NCBI GenBank assembly: GCA_004134995.1
Contig: REGP01000001.1
Coordinates: forward strand, 248,001-312,000
Length of the DNA stretch: 64,000 bases
Reading direction: 5' to 3'
From: Oxalobacteraceae bacterium CAVE-383
GTDB lineage: Bacteria > Pseudomonadota > Gammaproteobacteria > Burkholderiales > Burkholderiaceae_D
Positions 53,884 through 61,432 of the stretch are shown here, one piece after another. Under the pieces are notes generated by a model. It did no database searches. It had not been told where the DNA came from and saw only the letters and a list, made by a program, of their open reading frames with translations. Both the position numbers and the translations under genes were made by a program. Position 1 is the first letter of the stretch, and every line of letters starts with the position of its first letter.

Positions 53884-54948
53884 TTACTCGTCCAGGAATG
53901 CTTCGCGCAATACATGCATGGCGTCCTGGACCGGGCGGTCGGAAAAACTGAACAGTACCACGTCGTCCTGCGCATCCAGGCGCGACTTGGCCCATGACGG
54001 CACGACGAAGATATCCTGCGGTTCGAAGGCGAAGGACTGGTCGCCGATGTGTGCGGTGCCGCGCCCTTCGACCACGCAATACACCGCGCCGTCGGTGGAG
54101 CGATGGGGCTTGCCGCGGAAACCGGCCGGCAGCAATTGAAGGAAGGTTGCGATGGTCGGCATCGGATAGCCGCCGGTCACGGGATTGGTATAGCGCAGCT
54201 TGTAGCCCTGCCATGCATCCACGGCCTCCTGGCGCTGCAGAATGTGCAGGGCTTCGCGGCTGCGCGAATACGGATAGCTGAAGATTGGCGAGGTGGCCGA
54301 ACTGTGCGAGTGCCGCACCGGCGCCATGTTGTAGCCGAAGCGCGCGTAGCTGTTGCCTTCGGGGCGTTGCACCTGCTGCGCCTTGCGGTCGTCGTTTTCG
54401 GCGAAGCCGGCATCGAAGAAGCGCAGCAGCGGAATATCCAGGCCGTCCATCCAGACCACCGGCTCGGTCACGCCTTCGATGCCTTCATTGCCGTGATCGT
54501 GCCAGTCCCAGGAAGGGGTAATGATGAAATCGCCCGGATACATGGTGGTGCGTTCGCCGCCCACGGTGGTGTAGGCGCCGCGGCCGTCGACGATGAAGCG
54601 CAGCGCCGACTGCACATGGCGGTGCGACGGCGCGATTTCGCCCGGCATGATCAATTGCAGCCCGGCGTACATCGATTGCGTGATCGAGGAATTGCCCGGC
54701 AGGCCCGGGTTTTCCAGGATCAGCACGCGCCGCACCGCTTCCTCGGCGCTGATCAGGTCGCCGGCGCGCATCAGATGCGGACGGATGTCGCGGTAGCGCC
54801 AGATCGCCGGCAGGCAGGGCGACTTCGGTTCGCGCGGCACCAGCGCATGCAGGGATTCCCACAGCGGCGTCAGGTTCAGATGGCTGATCTGTTCGTAATA
54901 GGCTTTGCGCTCTTCGGCGACGATGGTTTTTGGGGGGCTGTCGTTCAT
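53884..54948 (-). CDS. nagI: gentisate 1,2-dioxygenase
   Basis: A 354-aa bicupin. The Fe(II)-binding HxH and Glu/His site is in GEIAPSHRHVQSALRFIVDG (about residue 100) with the second-half WHDHGNEG (about 150). A second cupin follows around YCVVEGRGTAHIGDQSFAFEPQDIFVVPSW. Length and motifs match gentisate 1,2-dioxygenases, which open gentisate to maleylpyruvate. The ATG at 54948 is chosen for GAGGAAGAC just upstream; a longer reading to 55017 lacks support. First gene of the operon. Confidence 0.94.
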   Translation of the reverse strand: MNDSPPKTIVAEERKAYYEQISHLNLTPLWESLHALVPREPKSPCLPAIWRYRDIRPHLMRAGDLISAEEAVRRVLILENPGLPGNSSITQSMYAGLQLIMPGEIAPSHRHVQSALRFIVDGRGAYTTVGGERTTMYPGDFIITPSWDWHDHGNEGIEGVTEPVVWMDGLDIPLLRFFDAGFAENDDRKAQQVQRPEGNSYARFGYNMAPVRHSHSSATSPIFSYPYSRSREALHILQRQEAVDAWQGYKLRYTNPVTGGYPMPTIATFLQLLPAGFRGKPHRSTDGAVYCVVEGRGTAHIGDQSFAFEPQDIFVVPSWAKSRLDAQDDVVLFSFSDRPVQDAMHVLREAFLDE

Positions 54949-55043
54949 GTCTTCCTCGCAATCCGCAATTGTGCGGCGATTTCCCGTTTCATTGCACGCA
55001 GTCTCACGCAATACCATTATTACGTCAAATCCGTTTCATGATT

Positions 55044-55063
55044 TTGTAAATTGCGTTTTACAA
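55044..55063. promoter_or_regulatory. candidate LysR operator of the gentisate operon
   Basis: A perfect 7-bp inverted repeat TTGTAAA-N6-TTTACAA, 34 nt upstream of the LysR start and 95 nt upstream of nagI, at the centre of the divergent promoter region. Position and symmetry fit an LTTR site. Confidence 0.5.
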
Positions 55064-55097
55064 TAAAGATTCGATCAAATAATGGCGGGGCGTCGCG

Positions 55098-56024
55098 ATG
55101 GCAAAGCTGGATCTGGAATGGCTGGCGGTATTCGATGAACTCTACAAGACCAACAGCGTCTCGCGCGCGGCCGAGCGGCTGGGGCTGGCGCAGGCGACCG
55201 CCAGCATTGCGCTCAACAAGCTGCGCCTGCATTTCGGCGACAAGCTGTTCACCCGCACCTCGAAGGGCATGATGCCGACGCCGCGCGCCGACGCACTGTA
55301 TCCGGAACTGCGCGACATCATCGAAAGGCTGGAAGCGGCGCGCGGTTTCCGGGCCGAATTCGTGCCGGCGCAATCGAACCGCGAGTTCCACATCAGCATC
55401 ACCGACATCAGCGAGATTGTGCTGCTGCCGATCCTGCTGAACCGGCTGCAGAAGGTGGCGCCCGGCATCCGGCTGGAAATCGAGAAGACCGCCGACGACA
55501 GCGCCATCCGCCTGGCGTCGGGCGAGGTCGATCTGGCGGTAGGCTTCATGCCGCATCTGGAAGCCGGCTTTCACCAGCAGATCCTGTTCACGCAGAATTT
55601 CGTCTGCCTGGCGGCGCGCAGCCATCCGCGCATCGCCAACAAACTCAGCCGCGCGGCATTCCTCAATGAAGGCCATATCGTGGTGCGCACGTCCGGCACC
55701 GGCCACTGGATCGTGGACAAGGTATTCGAACAGCAGGGCATGCAGCGCAAGGTGGTGCTGCGCCTGCCGAGCTTTCTCGGCGTCGCGCACATCGTGGCGG
55801 AAACAGAGCTGCTGGTGACCGTGCCGCGCAAGCTCGGCGAAAAGCTGGTGTCGCAGGAAGAAATCAAATTGCTGGCGCCGCCGGTGCCGCTGCCGTCGTT
55901 TTCCGTCAAGCAGCATTGGCATGAACGCTTTCACGCCGACGCCGGCAATATCTGGCTGCGGCGCACTATCGCCGAACTGTTCGCCACGCATCACGGCCGC
56001 CAGCCGGTCCAGGATCCGGCCTAG
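55098..56024 (+). CDS. LysR-type regulator of gentisate pathway
   Basis: A 308-aa LTTR with N-terminal winged helix-turn-helix (LDLEWLAVFDELYKTNSVSRAAERLGLAQATASIALNKLRLHF) and an effector domain. The DLxxLxVFDxLY start and TDISEIVLLPILL block resemble NagR/NahR/DntR, which bind salicylate-type inducers. It is divergent from nagI and probably activates the gentisate operon in response to 3-hydroxybenzoate or gentisate. Its stop shares the palindrome CTAG (56021-56024) with the convergent radical SAM gene. Confidence 0.92.
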   Translation: MAKLDLEWLAVFDELYKTNSVSRAAERLGLAQATASIALNKLRLHFGDKLFTRTSKGMMPTPRADALYPELRDIIERLEAARGFRAEFVPAQSNREFHISITDISEIVLLPILLNRLQKVAPGIRLEIEKTADDSAIRLASGEVDLAVGFMPHLEAGFHQQILFTQNFVCLAARSHPRIANKLSRAAFLNEGHIVVRTSGTGHWIVDKVFEQQGMQRKVVLRLPSFLGVAHIVAETELLVTVPRKLGEKLVSQEEIKLLAPPVPLPSFSVKQHWHERFHADAGNIWLRRTIAELFATHHGRQPVQDPA

Positions 56025-57283
56025 AACAATTTCAGTTGCGCACTGCCGGACGGGGCCGGGCGCGCCGGACTCTGCTTCGATCCCGGCTTGGCCGTTGCCG
56101 GCGGCGGATCGGGCGCATGGAAGCGCGAGGTGTCCAGCCGGAAGCTGCGTCCGTGACGGCCGATGCCGAGGCGGGCGGCGGCCTTCTCGAAACGCTGCGC
56201 GATCAGATCGGCCCAGACGCCTTCGCCATGCATGCGGGCGCCGAAGCTTGCGTCGTAGTCCTTGCCGCCGCGCATCTCCTGGATGCGGTTCATCACCCGC
56301 TGCGCGCGTTCGGGGAAGTGCGCCTGCAGCCACTCCCGGAACAGCGGGCTGACCTCCCACGGCAGCCTGAGCACGATATAGCTGGCGCTGACGGCCCCCG
56401 CATCGACCGCCGCTTCCATCACCCGCTCCAGATCGGGTTCGGTAATGAAGGGAATGACCGGCGCGATGCTGACCGAAACCGGAATGCCCGCGTCGGTCAG
56501 CGTGCGGATCGCCCGCAGGCGGCGCGCCGGCGCGTTGGCGCGCGGTTCCAGCGTGCGCGCGATGGCCGGGTCGAGCGTGGTGATGGTGAGCGCGGCGGCC
56601 GCCTGGCGTTTCGCCGCCATGGGCGCGAGCAGATCAATGTCGCGCTCGATCAGCGCCGATTTGGTAATCAGCGCCACCGGATGTTCGCAATCGTGCAATA
56701 TCTGCAGCAACTGCCGGGTCAGGCGCAATTCGCGTTCGCAGGGCTGGTAGGCGTCGGTGACCACGCCCAGCGCGATAGCCTCCGGCGCATAGGACGGCTT
56801 CGACAATTCGCGCCGCAGCAACTGCGGCGCATTGATCTTGGCGATGATGCTGCGTTCGAAATCCAGCCCGGGCGACAATCCCAGATAACTGTGCGTGGGC
56901 CGCGCAAAGCAGTAGATGCAGCCGTGCTCGCAGCCGCGATACGGATTCATCGAGACGCCGAACGGAATGTCGGGCGAGGCATTCCGGCTCAGTATGCTTT
57001 TGGCCTGTTCGTATATCACTTTGGTCTTGATCGGCGCCGGCGCATCGTCAAGGTCAGCGTCAAGGTCAACATCAACCCCGGCGGCGCCATCCGCGTCCGC
57101 GCCTGCTTGCGGCATGCCGTTCTCCGATTGCCAGCCGTCGTCGATGTTTTCACGCGCGCGCAGCTCGTAGCGCCCCTGCATATTGCTGACGGCGCCGCGC
57201 CCTTTGCCGGGCTGCAAGGGCTGCTCTATCCATGGCGTTTCGTGAGCGTCTTCGCTATTTCGTTCGAATTCCTTGGGGGACAT
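56021..57283 (-). CDS. PA0069/SplB-like radical SAM protein
   Basis: A 420-aa protein. The radical SAM [4Fe-4S] motif is CEHGCIYCFARPTHSYLG (CxxxCxxC, about residue 118). The flanking SMNPYRGCEHGCIYCFARPTHSYLGLSPGLDFE and TKSALIERDIDLL blocks match the PA0069-family, distantly related to spore photoproduct lyase. An acidic, low-complexity linker (AGVDVDLDADLDDAP) lies near residue 70. The ribosome-binding GGAG sits within the inverted repeat upstream. A LexA-type box precedes the gene, consistent with a DNA-damage role; the reaction is unknown. Confidence 0.88.
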   Translation of the reverse strand: MSPKEFERNSEDAHETPWIEQPLQPGKGRGAVSNMQGRYELRARENIDDGWQSENGMPQAGADADGAAGVDVDLDADLDDAPAPIKTKVIYEQAKSILSRNASPDIPFGVSMNPYRGCEHGCIYCFARPTHSYLGLSPGLDFERSIIAKINAPQLLRRELSKPSYAPEAIALGVVTDAYQPCERELRLTRQLLQILHDCEHPVALITKSALIERDIDLLAPMAAKRQAAAALTITTLDPAIARTLEPRANAPARRLRAIRTLTDAGIPVSVSIAPVIPFITEPDLERVMEAAVDAGAVSASYIVLRLPWEVSPLFREWLQAHFPERAQRVMNRIQEMRGGKDYDASFGARMHGEGVWADLIAQRFEKAAARLGIGRHGRSFRLDTSRFHAPDPPPATAKPGSKQSPARPAPSGSAQLKLF

Positions 57284-57296
57284 GGCAACTCCAATA

Positions 57297-57316
57297 TACT
57301 GTATAAAAACACAGTA
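57297..57316 (-). promoter_or_regulatory. LexA/SOS box before the radical SAM gene
   Basis: TACTGTATAAAAACACAGTA matches the E. coli LexA consensus CTG-N10-CAG with 17 of 20 positions of TACTGTATATATATACAGTA. It lies 13 nt upstream of the ATG. It is the centre of a longer 46-nt inverted repeat (57284-57329) with 19-bp perfect arms that also includes the ribosome-binding GGAG. Confidence 0.75.
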
Positions 57317-57345
57317 TATTGGAGTTGCCGAATGCTTGCCTGAAT

Positions 57346-57377
57346 AAAAAAACGCGCGGTTCGCGCCGCGCGTTTTT
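57346..57377 (-). terminator. terminator of the ABC binding-protein gene
   Basis: A stem ACGCGCGG / CCGCGCGT extended by A/T pairs, with a 6-nt loop; on the minus strand it ends in a T-run. It lies 24 nt after the binding-protein stop at 57401. Confidence 0.85.
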
Positions 57378-57400
57378 ATTTGCTCACTGCTTGTCCACGC

Positions 57401-58438
57401 CTACTTCGCGTTGTTCAACAGCACCTCGTTGTAGGTCTTGTAGTCCTTGGCCTGATTGTCGAGCGCTTGGCCGGGATCGACGTATTTGATCTTGACGCCG
57501 TTCAGGGCATGCGGGATTTTCTTGCTGGCCGGGATGAAGTACAGATCGGCCAGGATCTGCTGGCCTTCGCCGAACAGGAAGTCGTAGAACAGGACGGCCG
57601 CGGCCGGATGCGGCGCTTTCTTGATCATCGCCAGCGCGCTGAACTGGCCCAGCACCGGTTGCAGATACAAGGGCTGGATCGGCGCGCCTTTTTTCTGCAG
57701 CGGGAGCACGCTCCAGCTATAGACCGACAGTCCCATCGGCACTTCGCCCGAAGCCACCAGCGCGGCCAGCAGCGAATGTCCCTTGCGGAACGACATGCCG
57801 TTGGTCTTCACGATATCGGCGAACAGCTTGCGCGCCTTCTGGTCGCCCATGGTGGTCACCAGATTGCTGAACCAGCCGTAATCGTTGGCCTCTACCGCCA
57901 GCTTGCCCTTCCACTTCGGATCGAGCAGATCGTCATAGGTTTTCGGCAGGTCTTCCTTTTTGATCTTGTCGCTGTTGTAGGCGGCGATCCAGACGTCCTG
58001 CGTCAGGCCGACCCATTCCCGATGGCTCGGGAAGGCTTCCGGAATGATGTCGGCCAGGAAAGGGGATTTGACTTCCTGCAGCAGTTTTTCGCGGTGCAGG
58101 CCTTCCTGTTCCGGCGCATTGTTCTGCACGATGTCGACTTCGTTGCGGCCGCCGCGGGCTTCGGTGACGACGCGCTGCAGGATGGTTTCGGAGTCGGCGC
58201 GCCAGCTCTTGACCTTGATGCCGTATTTCTTGGTGAAGGCCGCTTCCACCACGCTCAGCGCGGGATAGGCCTGGTACACCGATACTTCGCCTTCCTTCTG
58301 CGCGGCGGCGAGCAGCAATTCATTGCGGTCGGCGCCGGTATAAGTGGCGAAATCGAGGCCGGTCGGCGCGGCCATGGCCATTTGCCATGCGCCGGCCAGC
58401 AGTACTGCGGTTGAAATTTTTACCAACAACTTATTCAT
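57401..58438 (-). CDS. ABC substrate-binding protein, family 1 (iron/ion or organic-anion type)
   Basis: A 345-aa periplasmic protein with signal peptide (cleavage near MAMAAPTGLD, residue 23). The family-1 binding-fold blocks VYQAYPALSVVEAAFTKKYGIKVKSWRADSETILQRVVTEARGGRNEVDIVQNN and GKLAVEANDYGW are evident, as in FutA/AfuA-type binding proteins, some of which bind organic anions. No permease or ATPase is nearby. It lies downstream of the class II aldolase-like gene on the same strand and probably belongs to the phthalate-type locus; a role in aromatic-acid uptake is inference. Confidence 0.85.
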   Translation of the reverse strand: MNKLLVKISTAVLLAGAWQMAMAAPTGLDFATYTGADRNELLLAAAQKEGEVSVYQAYPALSVVEAAFTKKYGIKVKSWRADSETILQRVVTEARGGRNEVDIVQNNAPEQEGLHREKLLQEVKSPFLADIIPEAFPSHREWVGLTQDVWIAAYNSDKIKKEDLPKTYDDLLDPKWKGKLAVEANDYGWFSNLVTTMGDQKARKLFADIVKTNGMSFRKGHSLLAALVASGEVPMGLSVYSWSVLPLQKKGAPIQPLYLQPVLGQFSALAMIKKAPHPAAAVLFYDFLFGEGQQILADLYFIPASKKIPHALNGVKIKYVDPGQALDNQAKDYKTYNEVLLNNAK

Positions 58439-58522
58439 TGCTCTGTCTCCTCGTTATTTTCTGGCGTCCTGCTTTAATCAGGCGCCTGTTGGATATGCAG
58501 CTGAACGGTGATGTATTGTTTT

Positions 58523-59269
58523 CTAGTTTTTTGCGCGCCTGACCTTTCTGCGTAGGAATTCGAAATTGACAGTGTACTGTTCCGGTTTGATGATGGTTTC
58601 GTGCAGGCGATCGACATAGCTGTTCGCAAACTCTTCGCCGATGCCGCCGCCGGATTCCGCCAGCAATTGAATCTGGCAGGCGCTTTCCAGCAGAATCGTC
58701 AGGATAACGGATTCTTCCACCATTGCGCCGACAACCGCCACGCCATGGTTGCGCATCAGCACCGCCTTGTGCGGTCCCAGAGCCTTGGCCACGCCCACGC
58801 CCATTTCCCTGGTGCGGATCAATTCGATGGTTTCGGTGAAATACGGCAGGCCGTCGTTGAAGCAGCTGGCCGGCTGGCTGATGGGGCGCAATGGACGGCC
58901 GGTGGCGGACAGGGCCACGGCATGCGTCGGATGCACGTGGATCACGCTGTTGACGTCGGGGCGGGCTTTGTAAATTTCCGTATGGATGAAGACTTCGCTG
59001 TGGCGGCGGCCGCCGGTGCCGATCTTGTTGCCTTCCATGTCGCAGGTCACGATGTTGTCCATGGTGATTTCATCGAAGCCGTAGCTGTGCGGCTTCATGA
59101 TGAACAGCGACGGATTGCCCGGCATGCGGATCGAAACGTGGCCGCGCGTGAGGTCGCCCAGTCCTTCGGCTTCGAGGATCAGGCCGGCGTCGATCAGGTC
59201 CTGCTTGGCCTTGAAGATTGCGGCGTCGTCCAGGACCACCGGGTCGAGTGTCATGCTTTCCGAAGTCAT
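58523..59269 (-). CDS. class II aldolase/adducin-family protein (candidate decarboxylase)
   Basis: A 248-aa class II aldolase. The metal-binding HxH is in IHVHPTHAVALSATG (about residue 110) and a third His in LMRNHGVAVVGAMVEE (about 170); an N-terminal EAEGLGDLTRGHVSIRM block completes the fold. Family members include L-fuculose-phosphate aldolases and the 3,4-dihydroxyphthalate 2-decarboxylase PhtC. Its position beside a phthalate-type Rieske oxygenase and dihydrodiol dehydrogenase suggests a decarboxylase of a dihydroxylated dicarboxylate. The start at 59269 has AAGGAAGCAT upstream. Confidence 0.85.
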   Translation of the reverse strand: MTSESMTLDPVVLDDAAIFKAKQDLIDAGLILEAEGLGDLTRGHVSIRMPGNPSLFIMKPHSYGFDEITMDNIVTCDMEGNKIGTGGRRHSEVFIHTEIYKARPDVNSVIHVHPTHAVALSATGRPLRPISQPASCFNDGLPYFTETIELIRTREMGVGVAKALGPHKAVLMRNHGVAVVGAMVEESVILTILLESACQIQLLAESGGGIGEEFANSYVDRLHETIIKPEQYTVNFEFLRRKVRRAKN

Positions 59270-59280
59270 ATGCTTCCTTA

Positions 59281-59309
59281 AAATAATGCCGCGGCAGGGT
59301 TGCCGCGGC
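59281..59309 (-). terminator. intercistronic hairpin between Rieske oxygenase and aldolase genes
   Basis: A perfect 9-bp stem GCCGCGGCA / TGCCGCGGC with a 4-nt loop, followed on the minus strand by ATTATTTT. It could terminate or attenuate part of the transcript before the aldolase gene. Confidence 0.6.
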
Positions 59310-59355
59310 TGTCTCAATCATTCAATCACATTTCATCAGGCCCGAATTGCTTCCG

Positions 59356-60627
59356 TCAAGCCTGTTTGCGCTGGAATGCCTTGCCCTTGTTCTCGAACAC
59401 TTCGACCAGGTCCTGGGCGATATGCGCATAACGGCTGTGGGTGCGCAGCAGGAACGAGGCAAAGCCGTCGCTATTGTGGTGCTTGTCCTTTTCGTTCGGC
59501 AGATCGATGCACCGGTTCTTGGCCGGATCGCGGATCACGCACATCGGGTCTTCGCCGTTTTCGATCTTCTTCAGTTCGCGCCGCAGCACCTTGCGGTACA
59601 TGGCGATGCCCTTGTCGGAGGCGCCCAGGTTTTCCGCGGTGCGATCGGCGATGGTGCCTTGGGTGACCCAGGCCATCATGTCCTGATTATCGACTGTTTC
59701 GACCAGGAAGTTGCCGTTTTCGTCCAGGTACGGTACGTCGTACTGATGCACGCCTTCGTACAGATACGGCGGCACGAAGGCATCCTTCGGCGGCAGATAG
59801 ACGTTGTACCAGTAATGCATGGTGTGTTCGTTGTCGACCGGCACCCGGATCTGGAACGAATAATAACGGTTCTCTTCGCTGCCGTTGCCGACCGCCAGCA
59901 TGCTCGGGAAGACGATCGGATGGCCGACCACCCAATCGTCGCAATCCTCAGGATGGCCGGCCAGCAGGCGATGCTTGGTCAGGCCGTATTCGAATTCCTT
60001 GAAATCGATCTTTTCATGCTTGGCGCTGATGGCGACCTTGACGCCTTCCTGTTCCTTCTGGAATTCGTAGTGATGGCCGTGCAGCCATTCGGTATGAATG
60101 GGGTCCATCGAATTTTCCATGATCTGCAGCCAGTTGATCGGCAGCAGCACCTTGCCCAGCGCGCGGATCCCGCCTTCGACCACGAAGCCGTCCCAGCGCG
60201 GCAGCAGCGGCGCCGGCAGCGGACCCATGTAGGCAAACAGGACGCCGCCCAGTTCTTCCACCGGATAGGCCGTGGTGGCGACCTTCTCGCGGAAGGCCGG
60301 ATTATCGACTTCGTTCGGCTGGTTCAGGCATTTGCCCGCGGCATTGAATTCCCAGCCGTGATACGGGCAGCGAATGCCGTCATCGGTTGGAATGCCGTGC
60401 AGGAAAGAGGCGCGGCGATGCGGGCATTGCTCGGCGATCAGGCCGCGCTTGCCCGAGCGGTCGCGGAACAGGATCAAATCTTCGCCCAGCAGGCGCACCT
60501 TCTTGGTCCAGGCCGTGCCGAGGTCTTCGGCCGCGCCGATCACATGCCAGTAACGGCGCATCAGGTTGCCCATCGGGGTGCCCGGCGTAATCTGGGTCAT
60601 CAAGTCGTTTTGTTCTGCTGTAAGCAT
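59356..60627 (-). CDS. phthalate 4,5-dioxygenase-like Rieske oxygenase
   Basis: A 423-aa oxygenase. Rieske motif CPHRRASFLHGIPTDDGIRCPYHGW (C-x-H-x16-C-x2-H, about residues 68-91) and mononuclear iron ligands in ENSMDPIHTEWLHGHH (D-x2-H-x4-H, about 185). Length and sequence resemble phthalate 4,5-dioxygenase (OphA2/Pht3) and related single-component oxygenases that use a separate OphA1-type reductase, which is present at 62668. The start at 60627 has AAGGAAGGCGG upstream. It is the first gene of the minus-strand arm. Confidence 0.9.
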   Translation of the reverse strand: MLTAEQNDLMTQITPGTPMGNLMRRYWHVIGAAEDLGTAWTKKVRLLGEDLILFRDRSGKRGLIAEQCPHRRASFLHGIPTDDGIRCPYHGWEFNAAGKCLNQPNEVDNPAFREKVATTAYPVEELGGVLFAYMGPLPAPLLPRWDGFVVEGGIRALGKVLLPINWLQIMENSMDPIHTEWLHGHHYEFQKEQEGVKVAISAKHEKIDFKEFEYGLTKHRLLAGHPEDCDDWVVGHPIVFPSMLAVGNGSEENRYYSFQIRVPVDNEHTMHYWYNVYLPPKDAFVPPYLYEGVHQYDVPYLDENGNFLVETVDNQDMMAWVTQGTIADRTAENLGASDKGIAMYRKVLRRELKKIENGEDPMCVIRDPAKNRCIDLPNEKDKHHNSDGFASFLLRTHSRYAHIAQDLVEVFENKGKAFQRKQA

Positions 60628-60705
60628 CTCCGCCTTCCTTCTCGTCTGAATGATCGACGCCCCCTTGAAAAATGGGGCTTCCCTGCAATTTCTTGCATAT
60701 TATTC

Positions 60706-60717
60706 TTAGGTGCCGAA
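60706..60717. promoter_or_regulatory. candidate MarR operator, Rieske side
   Basis: TTAGGTGCCGAA, a near-palindrome differing at one position from the site before the MarR gene. It lies 79 nt upstream of the Rieske start, in its promoter region. Confidence 0.5.
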
Positions 60718-60836
60718 GTTGTCAATGCTATTGAAATTATTTCTTACATGTTGGGAATTTACAATTTTCATTTATTGGCATTCAGCAAAATAGCAGGGAG
60801 AAAGCCGGTTTTTAATCAAATTTATTAATAACGTGC

Positions 60837-60865
60837 TTGTGAAGGATGCTTTAATTCTGTACATT
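60837..60865 (+). promoter_or_regulatory. candidate sigma70 promoter of the marR operon
   Basis: TTGTGA and TACATT separated by 17 nt. A start of transcription about 60872 would fall inside the operator at 60870-60881. Match to consensus is moderate. Confidence 0.4.
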
Positions 60866-60869
60866 TATA

Positions 60870-60881
60870 TTAGGTACCGAA
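60870..60881. promoter_or_regulatory. candidate MarR operator, marR side
   Basis: TTAGGTACCGAA, near-palindromic around GGTACC (TTMGGTACCKAA), overlapping the predicted transcription start of the marR operon. It repeats the site at 60706-60717. Confidence 0.55.
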
Positions 60882-60904
60882 GTTTAATGAGAATTCAGTT
60901 AGGC

Positions 60905-61432
60905 ATGACCTTGAATACACCGGACAGCAATCTCAAAATCGATCCCCGCGCCGAAATGCCGGCCTTGCTGCGCGAGGCCGAGCCGAACGAACGGATGGCG
61001 CACTTGATCAAGCTGGCCCAGCGCGGCCTGTCGCGCGGGCTGCAGGCGCGCCTGCGCAAGAATTCGATCCTGTACGGCCACTGGACGCTGCTGCGCATCC
61101 TGTGGCGCGTGGACGGCATGACCCAGCGCCAGCTCAGCGAGCAGGCCGGCGTGACCGAGCCGACCGCGTTCGGCGCCCTGCAGGCAATGGAAAAACTGGG
61201 CTACATCACGCGCCAGAAACTGCCGGACAACGGCAAGCAGATCCGCATCTTCCTGACGCCCAAGGGCGCCGCGCTGAAATCGCTGATCGTGCCGGCCGCC
61301 GAGGAATGCAACCGCATCGCGCTCAACGGCATCTCGTCCGACCATCTTTCGGTCACGCGGCGCACGCTGCTGACCATCATCGAAAACATGGTCGCCGACG
61401 ACCTGGCGCTGGCCGGCAAGGATGCCGCATGA
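60905..61432 (+). CDS. MarR-family regulator of the phthalate-type locus
   Basis: A protein of about 175 aa with a MarR winged helix: GHWTLLRILWRVDGMTQRQLSEQAGVTEPTAFGALQAMEKLGYITRQKLPDNGKQIRIFLTPKGAAL (residues about 60-125) and dimerisation helices at both ends. MarR proteins of aromatic-degradation loci usually repress until the substrate or its CoA ester binds. The start is uncertain: ATGs at 60905 and 60887 and a GTG at 60833 are in frame; the operator at 60870 argues against the last. It is translationally coupled (ATGA) to the dehydrogenase gene. Confidence 0.87.
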   Translation: MTLNTPDSNLKIDPRAEMPALLREAEPNERMAHLIKLAQRGLSRGLQARLRKNSILYGHWTLLRILWRVDGMTQRQLSEQAGVTEPTAFGALQAMEKLGYITRQKLPDNGKQIRIFLTPKGAALKSLIVPAAEECNRIALNGISSDHLSVTRRTLLTIIENMVADDLALAGKDAA

